Source: Theristus sp. LFF4_11 | Lineage: Eukaryota > Nematoda > Chromadorea > Monhysterida > Xyalidae | Direction of reading: 5' to 3' | DNA length: 64,000 nucleotides | Assembly (NCBI GenBank): GCA_030248135.1 | Contig: JASANC010002336.1 | Span: forward strand, 1-64,000 | In this document: piece after piece, positions 50,557 to 61,896 of the stretch | How positions within the stretch are numbered: the first letter of the stretch is position 1 | Layout of the letters: the number at the start of each line of letters is the position of its first letter | The notes under the pieces: model-generated | The model's input: only the letters and a program-made list of their open reading frames with translations | The model's database searches: none | What the model was told of the DNA's origin: nothing | Made by a program: the position numbers and the translations under genes

Positions 50557-51633
50557 TTATCTAAAAATGCGGGAGACGCATATAAAAGGAGGAATATGGC
50601 TTTGTCTAAGCAGTGAGAGACTTGGCTCGACAACTCTTTTCAAGTCTCTGATGTGGTACACACGGATACAAGTACATAAGAGCCATATTTTTGCGCCGTT
50701 TATTCACTATTTCGGTTGCACATGTATAATCTTTTCGTACGAAGGAGGCTTAGTAATGTTGAATGATGTGTGGAAAAGCCGCACACTGAAAAAATGTTTC
50801 GCGCCAGAGCGTAGTTCGAATATGAATTGAAATAAATTTTGTTTAGTGAAAAAACATTCTGACTGGTTTTTTCTCAATTTCTTGCACGAATCTGTCGTCA
50901 GAATACGTTAAGTTTTTGCTCATTTAAAATTGCCGCGCAGCCATGAAACATTTTCTCTATCTGTGCGTGCAAACGCATATTGGGTCACGATTAATAAGAA
51001 AGATAATACTTTGTAGACAATTAAAACTTTTGCGGTATTTCGGGCATTTAGCGACCACTAAAACCACTAAAATAACGATCAGACTTCAGATCGCTGATAC
51101 TGGTTTGCCCAGGACAAAGTGTATCGCAGAGGCATTGGGGAACGCAAGGTCTCCTTCTGTGGCAAAGGCAAGGACTCACGGGACAGACAGTTTATCCTGC
51201 CACTAGAGTTTGGTAAAAAGGCTGAAAATCAACGGAAGATAACACCTTTTTGTCACTGATCCTGGTGTGTACACAGCGATGCGTACGTTAGCAACGATAA
51301 AACCACATGAAACAATGTTTTGCAGTCTCTGATTTTTCTGTTTTTGCACAGAATTTACAGATTCTTGATTTACAGAAGTTCTGCACAGAATTTGCACAGA
51401 ATTTCGCACATGATGTGATTTCGGACTAAACTGGAAAGGACAGTTAAAAAATGATTTTAAAACTTTTTTACACTTTTCAGTAAAACAAACGCGGCGCAAA
51501 AATATAGCTTTTATGTACTTGTATCCGTGTGTACCACATCAGAGACTTGAAAAGAGTTGTCGAGCCAAGTCTCTCACTGCTTAGACAAAGCCATATTCCT
51601 CCTTTTATATGCGTCTCCCGCATTTTTAGATAA
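50557..51633. mobile_element. Non-autonomous DNA transposon with ~120 bp TIRs and TA flanks
   Basis: It begins TTATCTAAAAATGCGGGAGA and ends with the reverse complement. The arms stay nearly identical for about 120 bp, through GGAATATGGCTTTGTCTAAG and CTTGGCTCGACAACTCTTTT to TGGTACACACGGATACAAGT. TA dinucleotides flank both sides (50555-50556, 51634-51635). The interior of about 800 bp has no transposase. An end fragment of the same family is at 4660-4760. It abuts the edge of the 149 bp satellite. Confidence 0.85.
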
Positions 51634-51644
51634 TAATAGCCTGT

Positions 51645-52942
51645 TTAATTAAAAAATATGAACCAGAAACAGGGTGGACTGACCACTAGAATGCTGATCA
51701 CGGTACAGAGTGCCACGAAAACGTACACACCCAACGCGGTGTACTTCACGGTGCGGTTGGTCTTCGACATCATCAACTTTTGGACGCACTGGAAGCAGCC
51801 TTTGCGACCTCTGGAACAACCAGTTCAACTTTTGATTCTAAAGTTCGGTCTTTCCGGAATCTTGATTCGGCAATGGAAAGTTGAAATTCAGCAGATTTTA
51901 GACAAATCAGCGGTGAACTCACGCTAAAAAAGTGTCCGAACATGTGTTCGGTGTCTTTCCGCCGGAGTGTCTCGCGTCGTTTCACGTGTCCTGGAAATAA
52001 AAAGTGGCCTAAAATTACGAGTGTGATGTTGCCACTTCCACGCAATTCACAGGACACCTAAGAGGACAGGACAACCTGGCGGACACAAAACCGGCCACTT
52101 GTTCGGACACCATTTTTGGCGTGCCCATCAACTAAGATTGCCGCACCTGCGTCGTTGCGGTGGTGGCATCTCTCGATTCGGTCGATTGTTGCTGCGAATC
52201 CGTGGCGGTCGAACCGGTGGATAGCTGCGAGAAACAATTTTGTAACAGAAAAGGAACACCAGAAACGACAATTTTGTAAAATCAAAAAGGCCTAATGATG
52301 ATATGAAACATTGACCAATGGCCGTGGACCTGTTTGAGCCAAACAACAGATCCGTGCTAGAGAACGGTGCCATGGAGCGCGGAGCGTCAGTCAAGGAAAG
52401 TTTGGACAACCTTGATTTGATGGCATGATCAACCATGGGTATGATTTTTTATTCTGATCCCGAGACTCATAAATAGGTAAACAGTTCCATGCATGACGCG
52501 GCAATTCAAAATTGGCAAAATGATTGGGTCCCCTGTAAGTGGGGCGGAGTCACTAAGGGGATTTAGAATTGCCATATAACGATTGAAACCAGTTTCTTTT
52601 CTGCGTCTGCACAGGCATTCGAGTCGCAGAACCTAAAAAATTGATAATAATCATACGCTGCAACTTGAGTGACCGCACAAGCCGGGATTGTCGGACGGAT
52701 ACGCTGTTCTGGTCATCATCGAAACAGGAAACACGCATAAAACGAAACAAGAAAAGAAAACTCGAAAACACGTGTTCGCCGAACATCTCAAAGACGTTGT
52801 TCTGTCCCTGTCGCGCCAGTTGACTCCAGGTGTCAGCGACCACCTGGTAATAGGGCGGCGGCTCATCTGGATAGGCGGCGCTGGTGCCGAGCACACAGAC
52901 GGCGTAGTCGGGCGGCGTGTCCAGATACGCCGAGTAGCGCAT
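51645..52942 (-). CDS. Putative single-pass membrane protein with PPxY motif
   Basis: Proposed minus-strand exons are 52770-52942 (ATG), 52330-52410, 52147-52224 and 51645-51810 (TAA), phases 2,2,2, totalling 165 residues. The first exon gives a Pro/Tyr-rich segment (TPPDYAVCVLGTSAAYPDEP then PPPYYQ), where PPPY fits a WW-domain ligand. The middle is basic and Pro-rich (YPPVRPPRIRSNNRPNREMP then PQRRRGRKGCFQC). The last exon supplies one hydrophobic helix (YTALGVYVFVALCTVISILV) close to the C-terminus. The first junction is weak: its donor is non-consensus, and the second exon could instead be the first coding exon starting at an ATG at 52436. An in-frame stop lies just upstream of the chosen ATG. 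Intron 3 contains a MITE (51929-52120) and intron 1 a dispersed repeat. Family unknown. Confidence 0.4.
51929..52120. mobile_element. TGTCC-type MITE, copy 1
   Basis: The ends GTGTCCGAACATGTGTTCGG and, in reverse complement of the right side, GTGTCCGAACAAGTGGCCGG are terminal inverted repeats; similarity continues for about 65 bp through a TGTCCGCC/TCTTTCCGCC block. Related sequences are at 60698-60817 and 61897-62070. Confidence 0.7.
52446..52650 (+). repeat. Dispersed 'CATGCATGA' repeat, copy 3
   Basis: It contains CCGAGACTCATAAATAGGTA then AACAGTTCCATGCATGACGC and ends GAGTCGCAGAACCTAAAAAA. It is collinear with the copy at 41945-42152 and lies in the proposed first intron of the gene at 51645-52942. 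Confidence 0.75.
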
Positions 52943-53886
52943 GCGGCCGTTGTTTATTTGTTGTCGTTACCCTGTAATCAGGAGATTTCGAACATGTTGC
53001 TGAAGAAACGCCGCGCGCTAAAGAAAAAGAACACCGCCCGGGACAGAACACTGCGGCCGACAAGATGCCGGTTACCGCGTTGGAAATTTTCCTTTGGCGG
53101 ATGAGTCGCGCACATGAACTGAATTTTGAAAATGCGCTTGGCAGAAAACATGCAAGGAAGGCCGTTTCGTTGGTTGAACTGGTTGTTCTGATCACGTGCA
53201 ACTGAAAAACTGCCATAATCATCGTGGTGCACGCAAAACTACGGCCATTTTTTGTCACAAAATTTAAATTTGTCGTAAAATGAAGTGAAACAAAAAAAAA
53301 AACGCACGCACAAAAAATTGCTAAAGTGCAACAACGTACAAACGTCGGAACGAAAACATGGACTGACGTTGTGTGCGCATAATCCGCGTGATCTCTATGA
53401 AGCACATAATAGCTGCATAGTGATTAGCAGCTGGATGCGTCACACAAACACTTTCTGCGTGCGCTTGGTTCCACTTCTTTGATCACGTTTGCATGGCCTT
53501 TCCTACACCTTCAAATCGCTCTTAATGAACGCGCACAGACGTGTGCAGCCGAGCAAGCAGGGTTATGCAGGCAACGCTTCGTTTTGGTCGTCCGTATTTT
53601 TATTGTTGGTTGAAGTCTTTGTGTGCTTCGTCCTTCGCGAAGCGCTTGTGGGGAGAAGATTAGTTCAGTTTAATGAAAAGCTGTTTGAATTCGAATATAT
53701 AGTCATGAGTTGGACAGATCACAAAAGTTTATGCTTTTATTACTTTTCAGTGAGAACGAACAATAATAATCACGAATTTCCAAAAATCAGTTAAAATTAA
53801 AAGAAATCACGTTTTCCTTTATCAACGTTCTGCGCTAAAAGCATTTTGCAAATGTTTTTTTTTCAATGGCTTTTATTGCTCGTTTT
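52943..53886. other. Intergenic, no gene supported
   Basis: Spacer between two minus-strand models. Overlapping frames on both strands have no coding bias. It may include promoter or 5' UTR of the model at 51645-52942, but no motif identifies it. Confidence 0.4.
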
Positions 53887-54117
53887 TCACGTGTCAACGT
53901 AGTCATCGCCTGGCTCTTCTGTTGGCGGTTGATTAAAGATCGATTTTTGCTTCTTTTTCTTGCTGCAACAAAAACATAGTAGTAATAGGCCAGTAAGAAG
54001 CACAGTGGAGACACCGCCAAACATGATGATGTGAAACAGTAGATGAGGCAGAGATAAGGACATGATGATTTTGGTTAGTTGCTGCTTCTGTTTTGCTTCT
54101 TTGAGTGTGTCGATCAT
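53887..54117 (-). CDS. Small single-pass membrane protein
   Basis: An intronless frame of 76 residues from ATG at 54117 to TGA at 53887. A second in-frame Met at residue 19 (MSLSLPHLLF) could also serve. After a charged N-terminus (TLKEAKQKQQLTK) there is an amphipathic or hydrophobic segment (SLSLPHLLFHIIMF), then a clear membrane helix (GGVSTVLLTGLLLLCFCC), a KKKKQK stop-transfer cluster and an acidic tail (TEEPGDDYVDT). The Cys-Cys beside the membrane could be palmitoylated. A minus-strand AATAAA lies about 10 bp after the stop (53872-53877). Type I or III topology is inferred. Small membrane proteins of this plan are common and I cannot name the family. Confidence 0.5.
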   Translation of the reverse strand: MIDTLKEAKQKQQLTKIIMSLSLPHLLFHIIMFGGVSTVLLTGLLLLCFCCSKKKKQKSIFNQPPTEEPGDDYVDT

Positions 54118-54183
54118 GAAAAAAGGTAATTCTGTGAGACCAATGCCGAAGACGGAATTTATAGGAAAATTGGTAAGCCTATT

Positions 54184-55410
54184 GACTCGAGCGTATGTGG
54201 CTTAATCAATGCCAAGCCTTTTTCGTGAAGTGGCATTGACTTAGAAAGAAAAAACAGTAACGTTTACTGAATAATAACCCTGAAGAAAATTTACCTTGTG
54301 CTGCCGTGAAGTCGCCTACAATACAATATATTTAATGTATTTAATAAATAAAAAATGCGAAGTTTATGATTTTGCTATTTTTACCCGTTCACCCTAACCG
54401 AAGGCAAGCCTTTTTTAAGTGAAGTAAAATTGAATAAAAAATATAAAAAACTAATGTTTTTTTTCATTTACCCGCTTTAAAAAGCTAATGCTTTTTTTAC
54501 CCGTTTACCTAAGCCAAGCTTTTTTTGTAAAGTGAAAATACGAAGTTTATGATTTTGCTATTTTTTCCCCGTTCACCCTAACCTAAGTCAAGCCTTTTTG
54601 TATGTGAAGTAAGATTAAATAAAAAACAATAAAATTAACGTTTTTTTCAATAACCCGTTTTAAAAAGCTAATGCTTCTTTTACCCGTTTACCTAAGCCAA
54701 GCCTTTTTTGCAAAGTGAAAATGCGAAGTTTATGATTTTGCTATTTTTACCCGTTCACCCTAACCTAAGTCAAGCCTTTTTGTAAGTTAAGTAAGATTGA
54801 ATAAAAAATATAAAAATTAACGTTTTTTCATTAAAAAATACTCATTTTAAAAAGCTAATGCTTCTTTTACCCGGTTACCCTTACATAAGCCAAGCCTTTT
54901 TTGTGAAGTGAACATGAATAGAAGAAACAAAAAAATGACGTTTATAATTTCGTTTTGCAGCTTTGCTTCTTTTTACCCGTTTACCCCAACATGACCCAAA
55001 CATTTTGCAAAGTGAAAATGAATGGTAAATACCATTTTTACCCAATTAAAAAAACTAACTTTTTTCAAAGACGGTTTTGTTACATCTTTTGCAGTCGCTC
55101 GTCAAGTTTTGAACAGCAACAATTGCCTGTTGCCCATCGTGCGTTACGTTGAAATTATCGCTCATAACCATGGAGTATCAATTTCAATGAAATTTACTTG
55201 TTTTGAATCCAAAGTGCAACTTGCAATGCCTATGTCGATGCGCGTTTTGCAACCCGATTTTTAAAACAAAAAAGTTCAAACTTTTTTCAAAGACGGTTTT
55301 GTTACATCTTTCCCAGTCGATCATCAAGTTTTGATCAGCCACGCTTCCATTTGCCTATAATGACACGGACGGACATACACACAAATTGCATTTTTAGTAT
55401 AATATAGATT
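54184..55410 (+). repeat. Dispersed repeat, copy 3 of the 16.8-19.5 kb family
   Basis: It shares with 17799-19523 the block CTTAATCAATGCCAAGC, CCTTGTGCTGCCGTGAAG, several internal units of about 183 bp (TTTTGCTATTTTTACCCGTT) and the closing GACGGTTTTGTTACATCTTT. It ends with a short CGGACGGACATACACACAAA tail and TATAATATAGAT. Same orientation as the other copies, about 36 kb away. Confidence 0.8.
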
Positions 55411-55789
55411 TTGTTTTCCCGTTATGTTCACCTGAAAAAAGGCCGTTCATGTGCTCAAGTTACATGTAGCACGCAAAACACACACACCGATGTATCACGC
55501 GCTAGCCAGCCTTTTTGGAAGTTTTGAACGCTGTCACTAATTTTCTGAAACCCAGAACAACGTGAATTGACAGTAATTACGGTATTTAGAAACAGACATC
55601 AGCAATACTGCAAAACGGCAGACAAATAAATCGTTGCAAATGTAATTTTAGCCGTTTTTTAGCCAATTCTACCAGTTTGCTTTGGTGCAATATTCATTGT
55701 ACATTTACCTGTACCGGTTTGCCAGTGCTGAAAACTTTTGCTGAACAAAAATTAAGACATCAGTTTTGAACGTATGTGCTTTCTGAACG
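55411..55789. other. Putative 5' region of the cyclase gene
   Basis: About 380 bp between the repeat and the cyclase start codon. AT-rich. No TATA box or other element stands out enough to annotate. Confidence 0.4.
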
Positions 55790-57986
55790 ATGGCTGAACG
55801 CGGCATCCCTCAGTTTGTCGTTTTGGTCAGCACCATTCTGACGATTCGCGGTTTGCCGTTGATTCCAAAAGAATGCGAAATGCTGGACATGACTTACGAC
55901 CTGGCCAATGACACAGTGGTGTATCCTGCAAAACTTGCACTGGATCACCGCTACATTCACACTACAAGCTACGAAGGTCAGGTGTTTCTGCTTTTTTTAC
56001 GCTGCAACTAGCAGCATTCAGCCGATTGTAAAAGCATGCAAAATTCAAGCGAAAAAGCCAATCCAGTGGTTTGAACATGTACATTGTTCAAACCAGGACT
56101 TCATTGGAACATTGGGAGTTCAAAAGAGCCCAAAATCACACGATTTCAGACATGTTTCCGCCTGGTGCACCGCCAAGTTCGTCCTTCTATTTGTACACCG
56201 GCTTTTTTTCGATGACCGAACATCAAGGCACGCATATCGATGCACCGTTGCACCTTCTGAAGGACGCAGCAGCGCTCGAGGGCAAACACACCGTGGATCA
56301 GGTTAATTGCGCTCGATAGCTTTCTGGTTTCAGTTGTTTCAGCTGTGAACGGCTCATTCGTCAACAGGAGTCGCCAATAGGAGTATATAACGTGTCGTCT
56401 GACTGTCAAATGGCAACAGTGTCAAGTGTGGCCATTGCGAACCAAACGGCTTATTGTCGAGATTTTAATTCGCATATTATTGAAAAATAAAATGCGCAAA
56501 CGTATGTTTTCAAATATTCACAAGCACGTTTCGCAACATATCATATTAGTAGCTGTTTGTTAAATAAGGTGCAAACAATTAGGAACATATGCATACATAC
56601 AATGTAGCAAACGAACTTTTGCATCATGCACTGCATCCGGCATCGCATCCTGCACTGCATCCAGCACTGCACTGCAAACTGCACTTTTCTGCGTGTATGA
56701 TTTACCAATTACCACGCATCGAATCCATGCATGATAAGGGACAATTTCAAAGCCGCCACTGTTCTTACACGCAGATTCCGCTGTCGAATCTTGCCGGCGA
56801 AGCGTGCGTCGTTGACATGCCGCCCGCCGAACGCGGCAACGTCGACTACCGTCTGACGGTCGACGATCTGAAGGCGTGGGAGGCGCAAAACGGCCAATTC
56901 CACGAGAACTGCGTCGTCATACTGCGCACCGGCAACGGCGCCAACTGGGGCGACTGGAATGCGTACTTGGGCCTGAACGGCACCGTGCAATTTGACGAAA
57001 ATGGGTTCGCCATGCAGCTGCACTGGCCAGGTGCAAAAACTGTTGCCAGATTCTGCGCACTTCAAAAAAGAAAAAGAAGATAAGCGTTGCGTGTTCGCGG
57101 GCGGTTTGCGATTTCGTCAGCGAGACGAACTTGCTTTCTAGCCGCGGTACCCCCCCCCCCCCACGGACGGCCCCACCCCCCTCCCCGGCTCGTCCGTGCG
57201 AAGGACACGCCAGACAGACCAGTCCTGAACTTCTTTTACCAATTCTGTAATCTCCCACAATACTGTAGCAGCAACATGTTTTGCCATATTTTGACCGGGG
57301 GGTCAAAATATGGCATGACACCGGCAAAACTGTTCACATTTACAATCAGAATCTAAAACTGAACGTTGACTGCTTTTAGTACAAAAATTTTGTGTTTTTA
57401 TTTTATTCAAGGACTGGAGCCAGACACCGCCGAATGGTTGGTCAACAACAGAGGCCTACGTGCGTTCGGCGCCGATGTGATTTCGATAGATGCAGGCATT
57501 TCGAAACTCGGTGGAAAATCGGTGCACACGGTGTGTATGACATGTGTATGATTGTTTGCGTGACTTGGTTGCAATGCGAGATGATGAGTGAACGTGTGCG
57601 TAACATCAAAGCCAGTTACACAAACGGGTACACTCAGTAAGAAACTTGAAAATTTCGCATATCATTCCAGCTGATCAACTGATCTAACCAGTCCAGCTTC
57701 GTCGCAGAATTTCGGAACAAACTTGCAACAATTTCAGGTGATCCTTGGTGCGAATCGGCCGGGCATCGAGAATCTCGCTCAAGTGGACAAACTGCCGCCG
57801 CGTGGCGCCACGATCTTCGTGATGCCGATGAAACTGCGCCGAGGCTCCGGTGCGCCGGCGCGCGTATTCGCCGTTGGATGGAGGCCGGACGATCCGTGCC
57901 GCCTCTCGGCTGCAACGGTGAACGGCCTTGGCGTGAATGCGCTCATCGTTGCTGCCGTGTCACTGATGATTGCTGTCATTAACTGA
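55790..57986 (+). CDS. Cyclase-family (KynB-like) metal hydrolase, secreted or GPI-anchored
   Basis: Five exons (55790-55976, 56150-56301, 56775-57030, 57412-57530, 57738-57986; phases 1,0,1,0) encode 320 residues. This is the putative cyclase family (Pfam Cyclase, PF04199) that includes bacterial kynurenine formamidase KynB and isatin hydrolase, metal-dependent amidohydrolases. The metal-binding HxGTHxDxPxH signature is intact in exon 2 (EHQGTHIDAPLHLL). Other family landmarks are MTYDLANDTVVYP near the N-terminus, CVVILRTGNGANWGDWNAYL, and FGADVISIDAGISKLGG. An N-terminal signal peptide (FVVLVSTILTIRGLPL) and a C-terminal hydrophobic tail (VNALIVAAVSLMIAVIN) frame the domain, suggesting an extracellular, possibly GPI-anchored enzyme; the substrate is unknown. 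NDT and NGT sequons are present. All splice sites are GT-AG. Confidence 0.85.
56621..56684. repeat. Short GCATCC/GCACT tandem repeat
   Basis: Imperfect 10-11 bp units of the type TGCACTGCATCC repeat about five times inside the second intron of the cyclase gene, just upstream of exon 3. Confidence 0.6.
57282..57315. repeat. Perfect 15 bp stem-loop
   Basis: TGCCATATTTTGACC and GGTCAAAATATGGCA flank a GGGG loop, giving an uninterrupted 15 bp stem in intron 3 of the cyclase gene. It has no U-tract after it and no known role that I can assign. Confidence 0.8.
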
Positions 57987-59909
57987 GCAGTAAACGCGAG
58001 TTATTTTGATGTTTTAAAAGTTTTGTGTTTCCGTTTTTGTTTCAAATCATTTTATTTGAAATTATTTAACTTATTGACTGTATTGTTCTGGCTCTGTCTT
58101 GAAAAACTTCTCCAAGTGTTGTCAAAAAAGAAGACACTGGTGAAACGCGAAAGTGCTCGTCAGATACATTTGCATTTGTGTTTTCATGGTTTGTTTTTTT
58201 GCAACACCGTCAGTAACTGGAAAGTTGGAAAGTTTGCAAAATTTGCATAATTGAGATCTTATTCAGCTGTGAAATGACAAAATAACAAATTGAGTATATG
58301 GTGCACAAGAACAATTACCGTGCTTTTGTGTGTTGAAAAAACACGCATCAATCTATTCCGTTTCGTTTGAAACAAGCATCACGCAGCTGTTCATTCATTA
58401 TAAAACCGTTTTCGCCTTGCAACTGTGCTTTTTTATGCTTTGCTGCTTGGGAACTGTGCGACTTTGCAACTATTATGCAAACTGTAAAAAGGCTTGTCAT
58501 AAAATGCAGTAAATTTTCAAAACTCATTGCGGTATAGTGACGTGTTTGAAGTGACGATTAAACGCACAATAAACGATTGCATTTCAAAACTGAATTCTTA
58601 CATTTTACAAAGTCCATATTTGTTGAGCGATGTGTTTGGAAAGGATATTTGAAATCAACAGAAGAAACGAAAGTTATAAGCCGTTCATTGTTTTGTCCAT
58701 GTGCTTGCTCAATGTTTTTCCCGTGCATGGAAATCAAACATTCAACGCAGTGCTGTCTGTGTTGTCTCAGTTTTTTTGTTTGAATTTCCAATCGCATTGT
58801 CAAGTGCGCGACTGGTTTCAAACTAAACATGCACAGATTTGGCGCAATGGTTTTTTTGCATTTTTTAAAACTTAAACGGAGCTCTTTACACACACACACA
58901 AATACGCAACTGCAAAGACTGTACTGTCTGATTTTTTTAAATAATGAGACACCTGTAGATTTTGCAAATGAAACAAACACCTGTTTTTCAGAAGGTGCAT
59001 CACCCACGTATTCGAAATTCTGCAAGTATTTTCAAAGTTCCTTGGTTTCCAACGAGCCTTTTGCTTCTCTCATTCAAAACTCAGTTTTTGTTTGGTCAAA
59101 ATGGCTTCAAAGTATCCCATCATAGCAAAACAAGTTTCAAACGCACTGAAGCGTGAATCTGTGGGTGCGTGCACTGTCCGCGGTAACACGGCTTTTTTAT
59201 CTGGATGTCCCATCTCACAAAAAAATTGGTGAATTGTCAACAACGTCGTTCAATTCAGGTTGATGCCAGAAGTAAAACTAGCCGCGGACAAACAAAAAAG
59301 TTATGATTTTGCTTCACGTGCTAAATTCGTCAAACTCATCAGCAGTCACCATTGTTTTTGTTTGCACACTTTTTTGTAAACACTACGGTGAACATTCGCA
59401 CGCATGCAAATTGTGTTTTTATGTTGCTTGTTCCAGAAATGTCATTCAGAAAAATTCGCATGAAGAGCGTGAAAACTATGATATTGTTTTTCCAGTCACT
59501 CTGTGTTTATAGATCGAAAATGGTGATATGATTTTGGGAGCACTGTTTGGAATTAATTGTTCAGTGATGTTGACTGTCTTGAAGTTTTGTCATCAGCGAA
59601 AAAGCGGCAGTCACGCGTAATCAACCTTCATTCTGCATCAATCGTGATGATTTCAGTTTTGTTTGTGTTGGTGTTTTCGTCTCGTTTTTTTGAAACGAAA
59701 TTTGCAATACAGCTAACAAAATGAAATAAGCGCGCTTCATGCTTTCACAGGCGCAAGTTTTGGTCACGGGGGCAAAATAAGTCTACCGAAATTCGCACGC
59801 TTTTTGTTATTGACAAAAAGCGTTACAAAAAAGTTACAAAGTTGCTTGGTGAAAGTACATTTTCAATTTTCAACAGGTAAAGAAACCCAAAGATATAAAA
59901 TCATCAATC
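57987..59909. other. Intergenic, no gene seen
   Basis: AT-rich spacer between the cyclase and collagen genes. Overlapping frames on both strands around 58560-59150 have no coding bias. The segment next to 59909 presumably contains the collagen promoter, but I see no distinctive element. Confidence 0.5.
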
Positions 59910-61682
59910 ATGAAAATGACCGACCATGATTTGTTGGAGCAAACCGATCGTTTTCGTCGCACGGCCATCGTTGGATTTGTGGTAAGCACCGTTGCAACAA
60001 TGGTGGGCATTGTCTCGGTGCCACTCGTTTACCACCAGATGCAAACGGTCAACACAATAATCAACAATGAAGTCGAATTTTGCCAGGTGCAAAAATGAAT
60101 GTTTATGTTTATAAATATTTTTTGTTGAAATTACGCTGAACATAAAAAAAGCATTCCCCCACTTTACTTGACAAATTGTTGAGTAACGTTTGGTTGCTCA
60201 ACAAAATGAAGGTTTGTAACAGTTGATAAACAATTGGTTGAGTGAACTGTTGGTAACTTTTCAGTAAACTTCTGAACTTCTGGTCTTGACTTTCGGAACT
60301 TTCAACTTTTGAATTTCTGAACGTCACTTTCAAAAACATTCAGACATTTTCACTACAAAATTGAAGATAACAATAAAAATAACAGTGAATCGTTTTTGCA
60401 TTGCAACGCAGATCCGCAGCAGTCACCTTCGCGATCAGATCGGTGTCATGCAGAAGACGACGAGGCACACACGACAGGTGCCCGGCACTGGCCCGCCGGA
60501 CATAGCAGCGCGCAACTATCCGCAGTCAGTGCCGTCCAGTTATGTGGCCGGCGGCTCGTACGCACAGCAGAGCACCGCAGCATGTACATATGATCGCGTT
60601 TTATGCATTGGTTTCTGGAATTGTGGATTGTCTTCTAATTTTCTGTTTCGTGTTTTTAATTTGTTCCTGTTTCTGTCTTGTTTTTTAATTTAAAAAAATG
60701 TCCGAAATCGTGCCCGGTGGCGTCGTGTCCTGTTCCGAACAATGAAATAAAAATTTATTTTAATACATTTTCCGGGACAGGACACAACGGGGGACACGCG
60801 CAGGACATTTTTTAGCTGACTTTTCAATCAACCACACCCGCTACTTGTCACCGTGTCACACAGGCTGCACCTGTCAACAGGGCAAGGTTGGCCCACCCGG
60901 TGCGCCCGGCAGAGACGGTCGCCCGGGCGCCGCGGGCAGTCCGGGCGAACAGGGCAGCCCGGGAAGGCCAGGCAGACCGTACAACCCGTGCGATCCGACC
61001 TCGTGCGTTACGTGTCCGGACGCACCACCCGGTCTACCCGGAGCACGCGGCCTACCGGGCCCGAAAGGGGAACTTGGCGATCCGGGACCACAGACGGACG
61101 GCGGGCTCCGAGGGCCGGACGGACCCGCAGGCCCGCCGGGCGACAACGGACGACCGGGAGCGGACGGCGGCAAGGTTCGCTGGTTTTTTGCTGTTTTTAT
61201 TGTTGTTTTTCAAAGGTTTTTTACAGGTTATGCTTTTTGTTCGCACTTTCAGGGACTGCCCGGTGCACCTGGCGTTTTGACCGAGCAGACCATCCCCGGA
61301 CCAGTGGGACCGGCCGGGGAACCTGGTGAGTTGTAGTGTCAAGCACAAAAAGAAGTCGAAGCACACGGAATGTATCTCAGTTTTACTGATGATTTCGTTT
61401 TAATTGTTCTGGAACGCAAAAGCATCGATCAAGGTATTGATTTTGATTCTTCCAATCGGTTTTGCCCGTGTTTTAGGTGCGAGAGGCGAGAGGGGCGAGC
61501 CTGGCCGTGACGGTGATTTGGCAGAGGACGGTCCTCCCGGCCAACCTGGTGACCCCGGTCTTGAAGGCCCGCCTGGTAGACCCGGCCCCGCGGGTCCACA
61601 AGGTCCTGACGGTCTGAGGGGCCCGCGCGGTCCGTGCGATCACTGCCCGCCGCCAAGAACAGCGCCTGGTTACAGAGCGTAA
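59910..61682 (+). CDS. Nematode cuticle collagen
   Basis: Five exons (59910-60086, 60412-60583, 60864-61174, 61253-61325, 61477-61682; phases 0,1,0,1) encode 312 residues, the usual size. Cuticle collagens are secreted by the hypodermis and assemble as trimers in the exoskeleton. The N-terminus carries the nematode cuticle collagen domain with its hydrophobic signal-anchor segment ([20 protein letters not shown] and [20 protein letters not shown]), ending VEFCQ. A basic RHTR site around residue 77 fits the subtilisin-type processing motif. After a Cys knot (ACCTCQQGK) comes a Gly-X-Y block ([20 protein letters not shown]), a CDPTSCVTC interruption, further Gly-X-Y blocks, another break at [10 protein letters not shown], a long final block, and the closing CDHC cluster. 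The ATG with the second Met two codons later is the only start preceding the domain. Intron 2 contains a MITE (60698-60817). Confidence 0.95.
60698..60817. mobile_element. TGTCC-type MITE, copy 2
   Basis: Left AAAATGTCCGAAATCGTGCC then GTCGTGTCCTGTTCCG, right CGGGACAGGACACAACGGGG then AGGACATTTT: inverted repeats of about 48 bp around a short A/T loop. Located in intron 2 of the collagen gene. Confidence 0.75.
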
Positions 61683-61896
61683 CTTGTGGTTGCTGTTGCA
61701 CCACGAAACTTCTATGAGTGAATCACGCATTTCCATTTGTCCACTCTGTTTCTGTAACCATCTTACTATGGCGGCGAAATATCTGATACCTCAGTTTATT
61801 GTCAAACTTGGGACACCAAACGCATTCATTCATTTTAACTATTGTTTTTTACCAACGAGTTTTCATTGTGGTGCTTGCACGCCAAACAAAATGTGT

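Noticed and set aside
51923..51990. A possible exon (HVKRRETLRRKDTEHMFGHFF) of the minus-strand gene
   Set aside because: It fits in phase, but lies exactly in the terminal inverted repeat of the MITE at 51929-52120, so I treat it as transposon sequence and splice over it.
58558..59025. 155-codon minus-strand frame
   Set aside because: AT-rich intergenic composition, overlapped by several plus-strand frames and without domain or splice signals.
61052..61173. Antisense Gly/Pro-rich frames across the collagen
   Set aside because: Reverse complements of Gly-X-Y codons are also Pro/Gly-rich; these are shadows of the real collagen exons.
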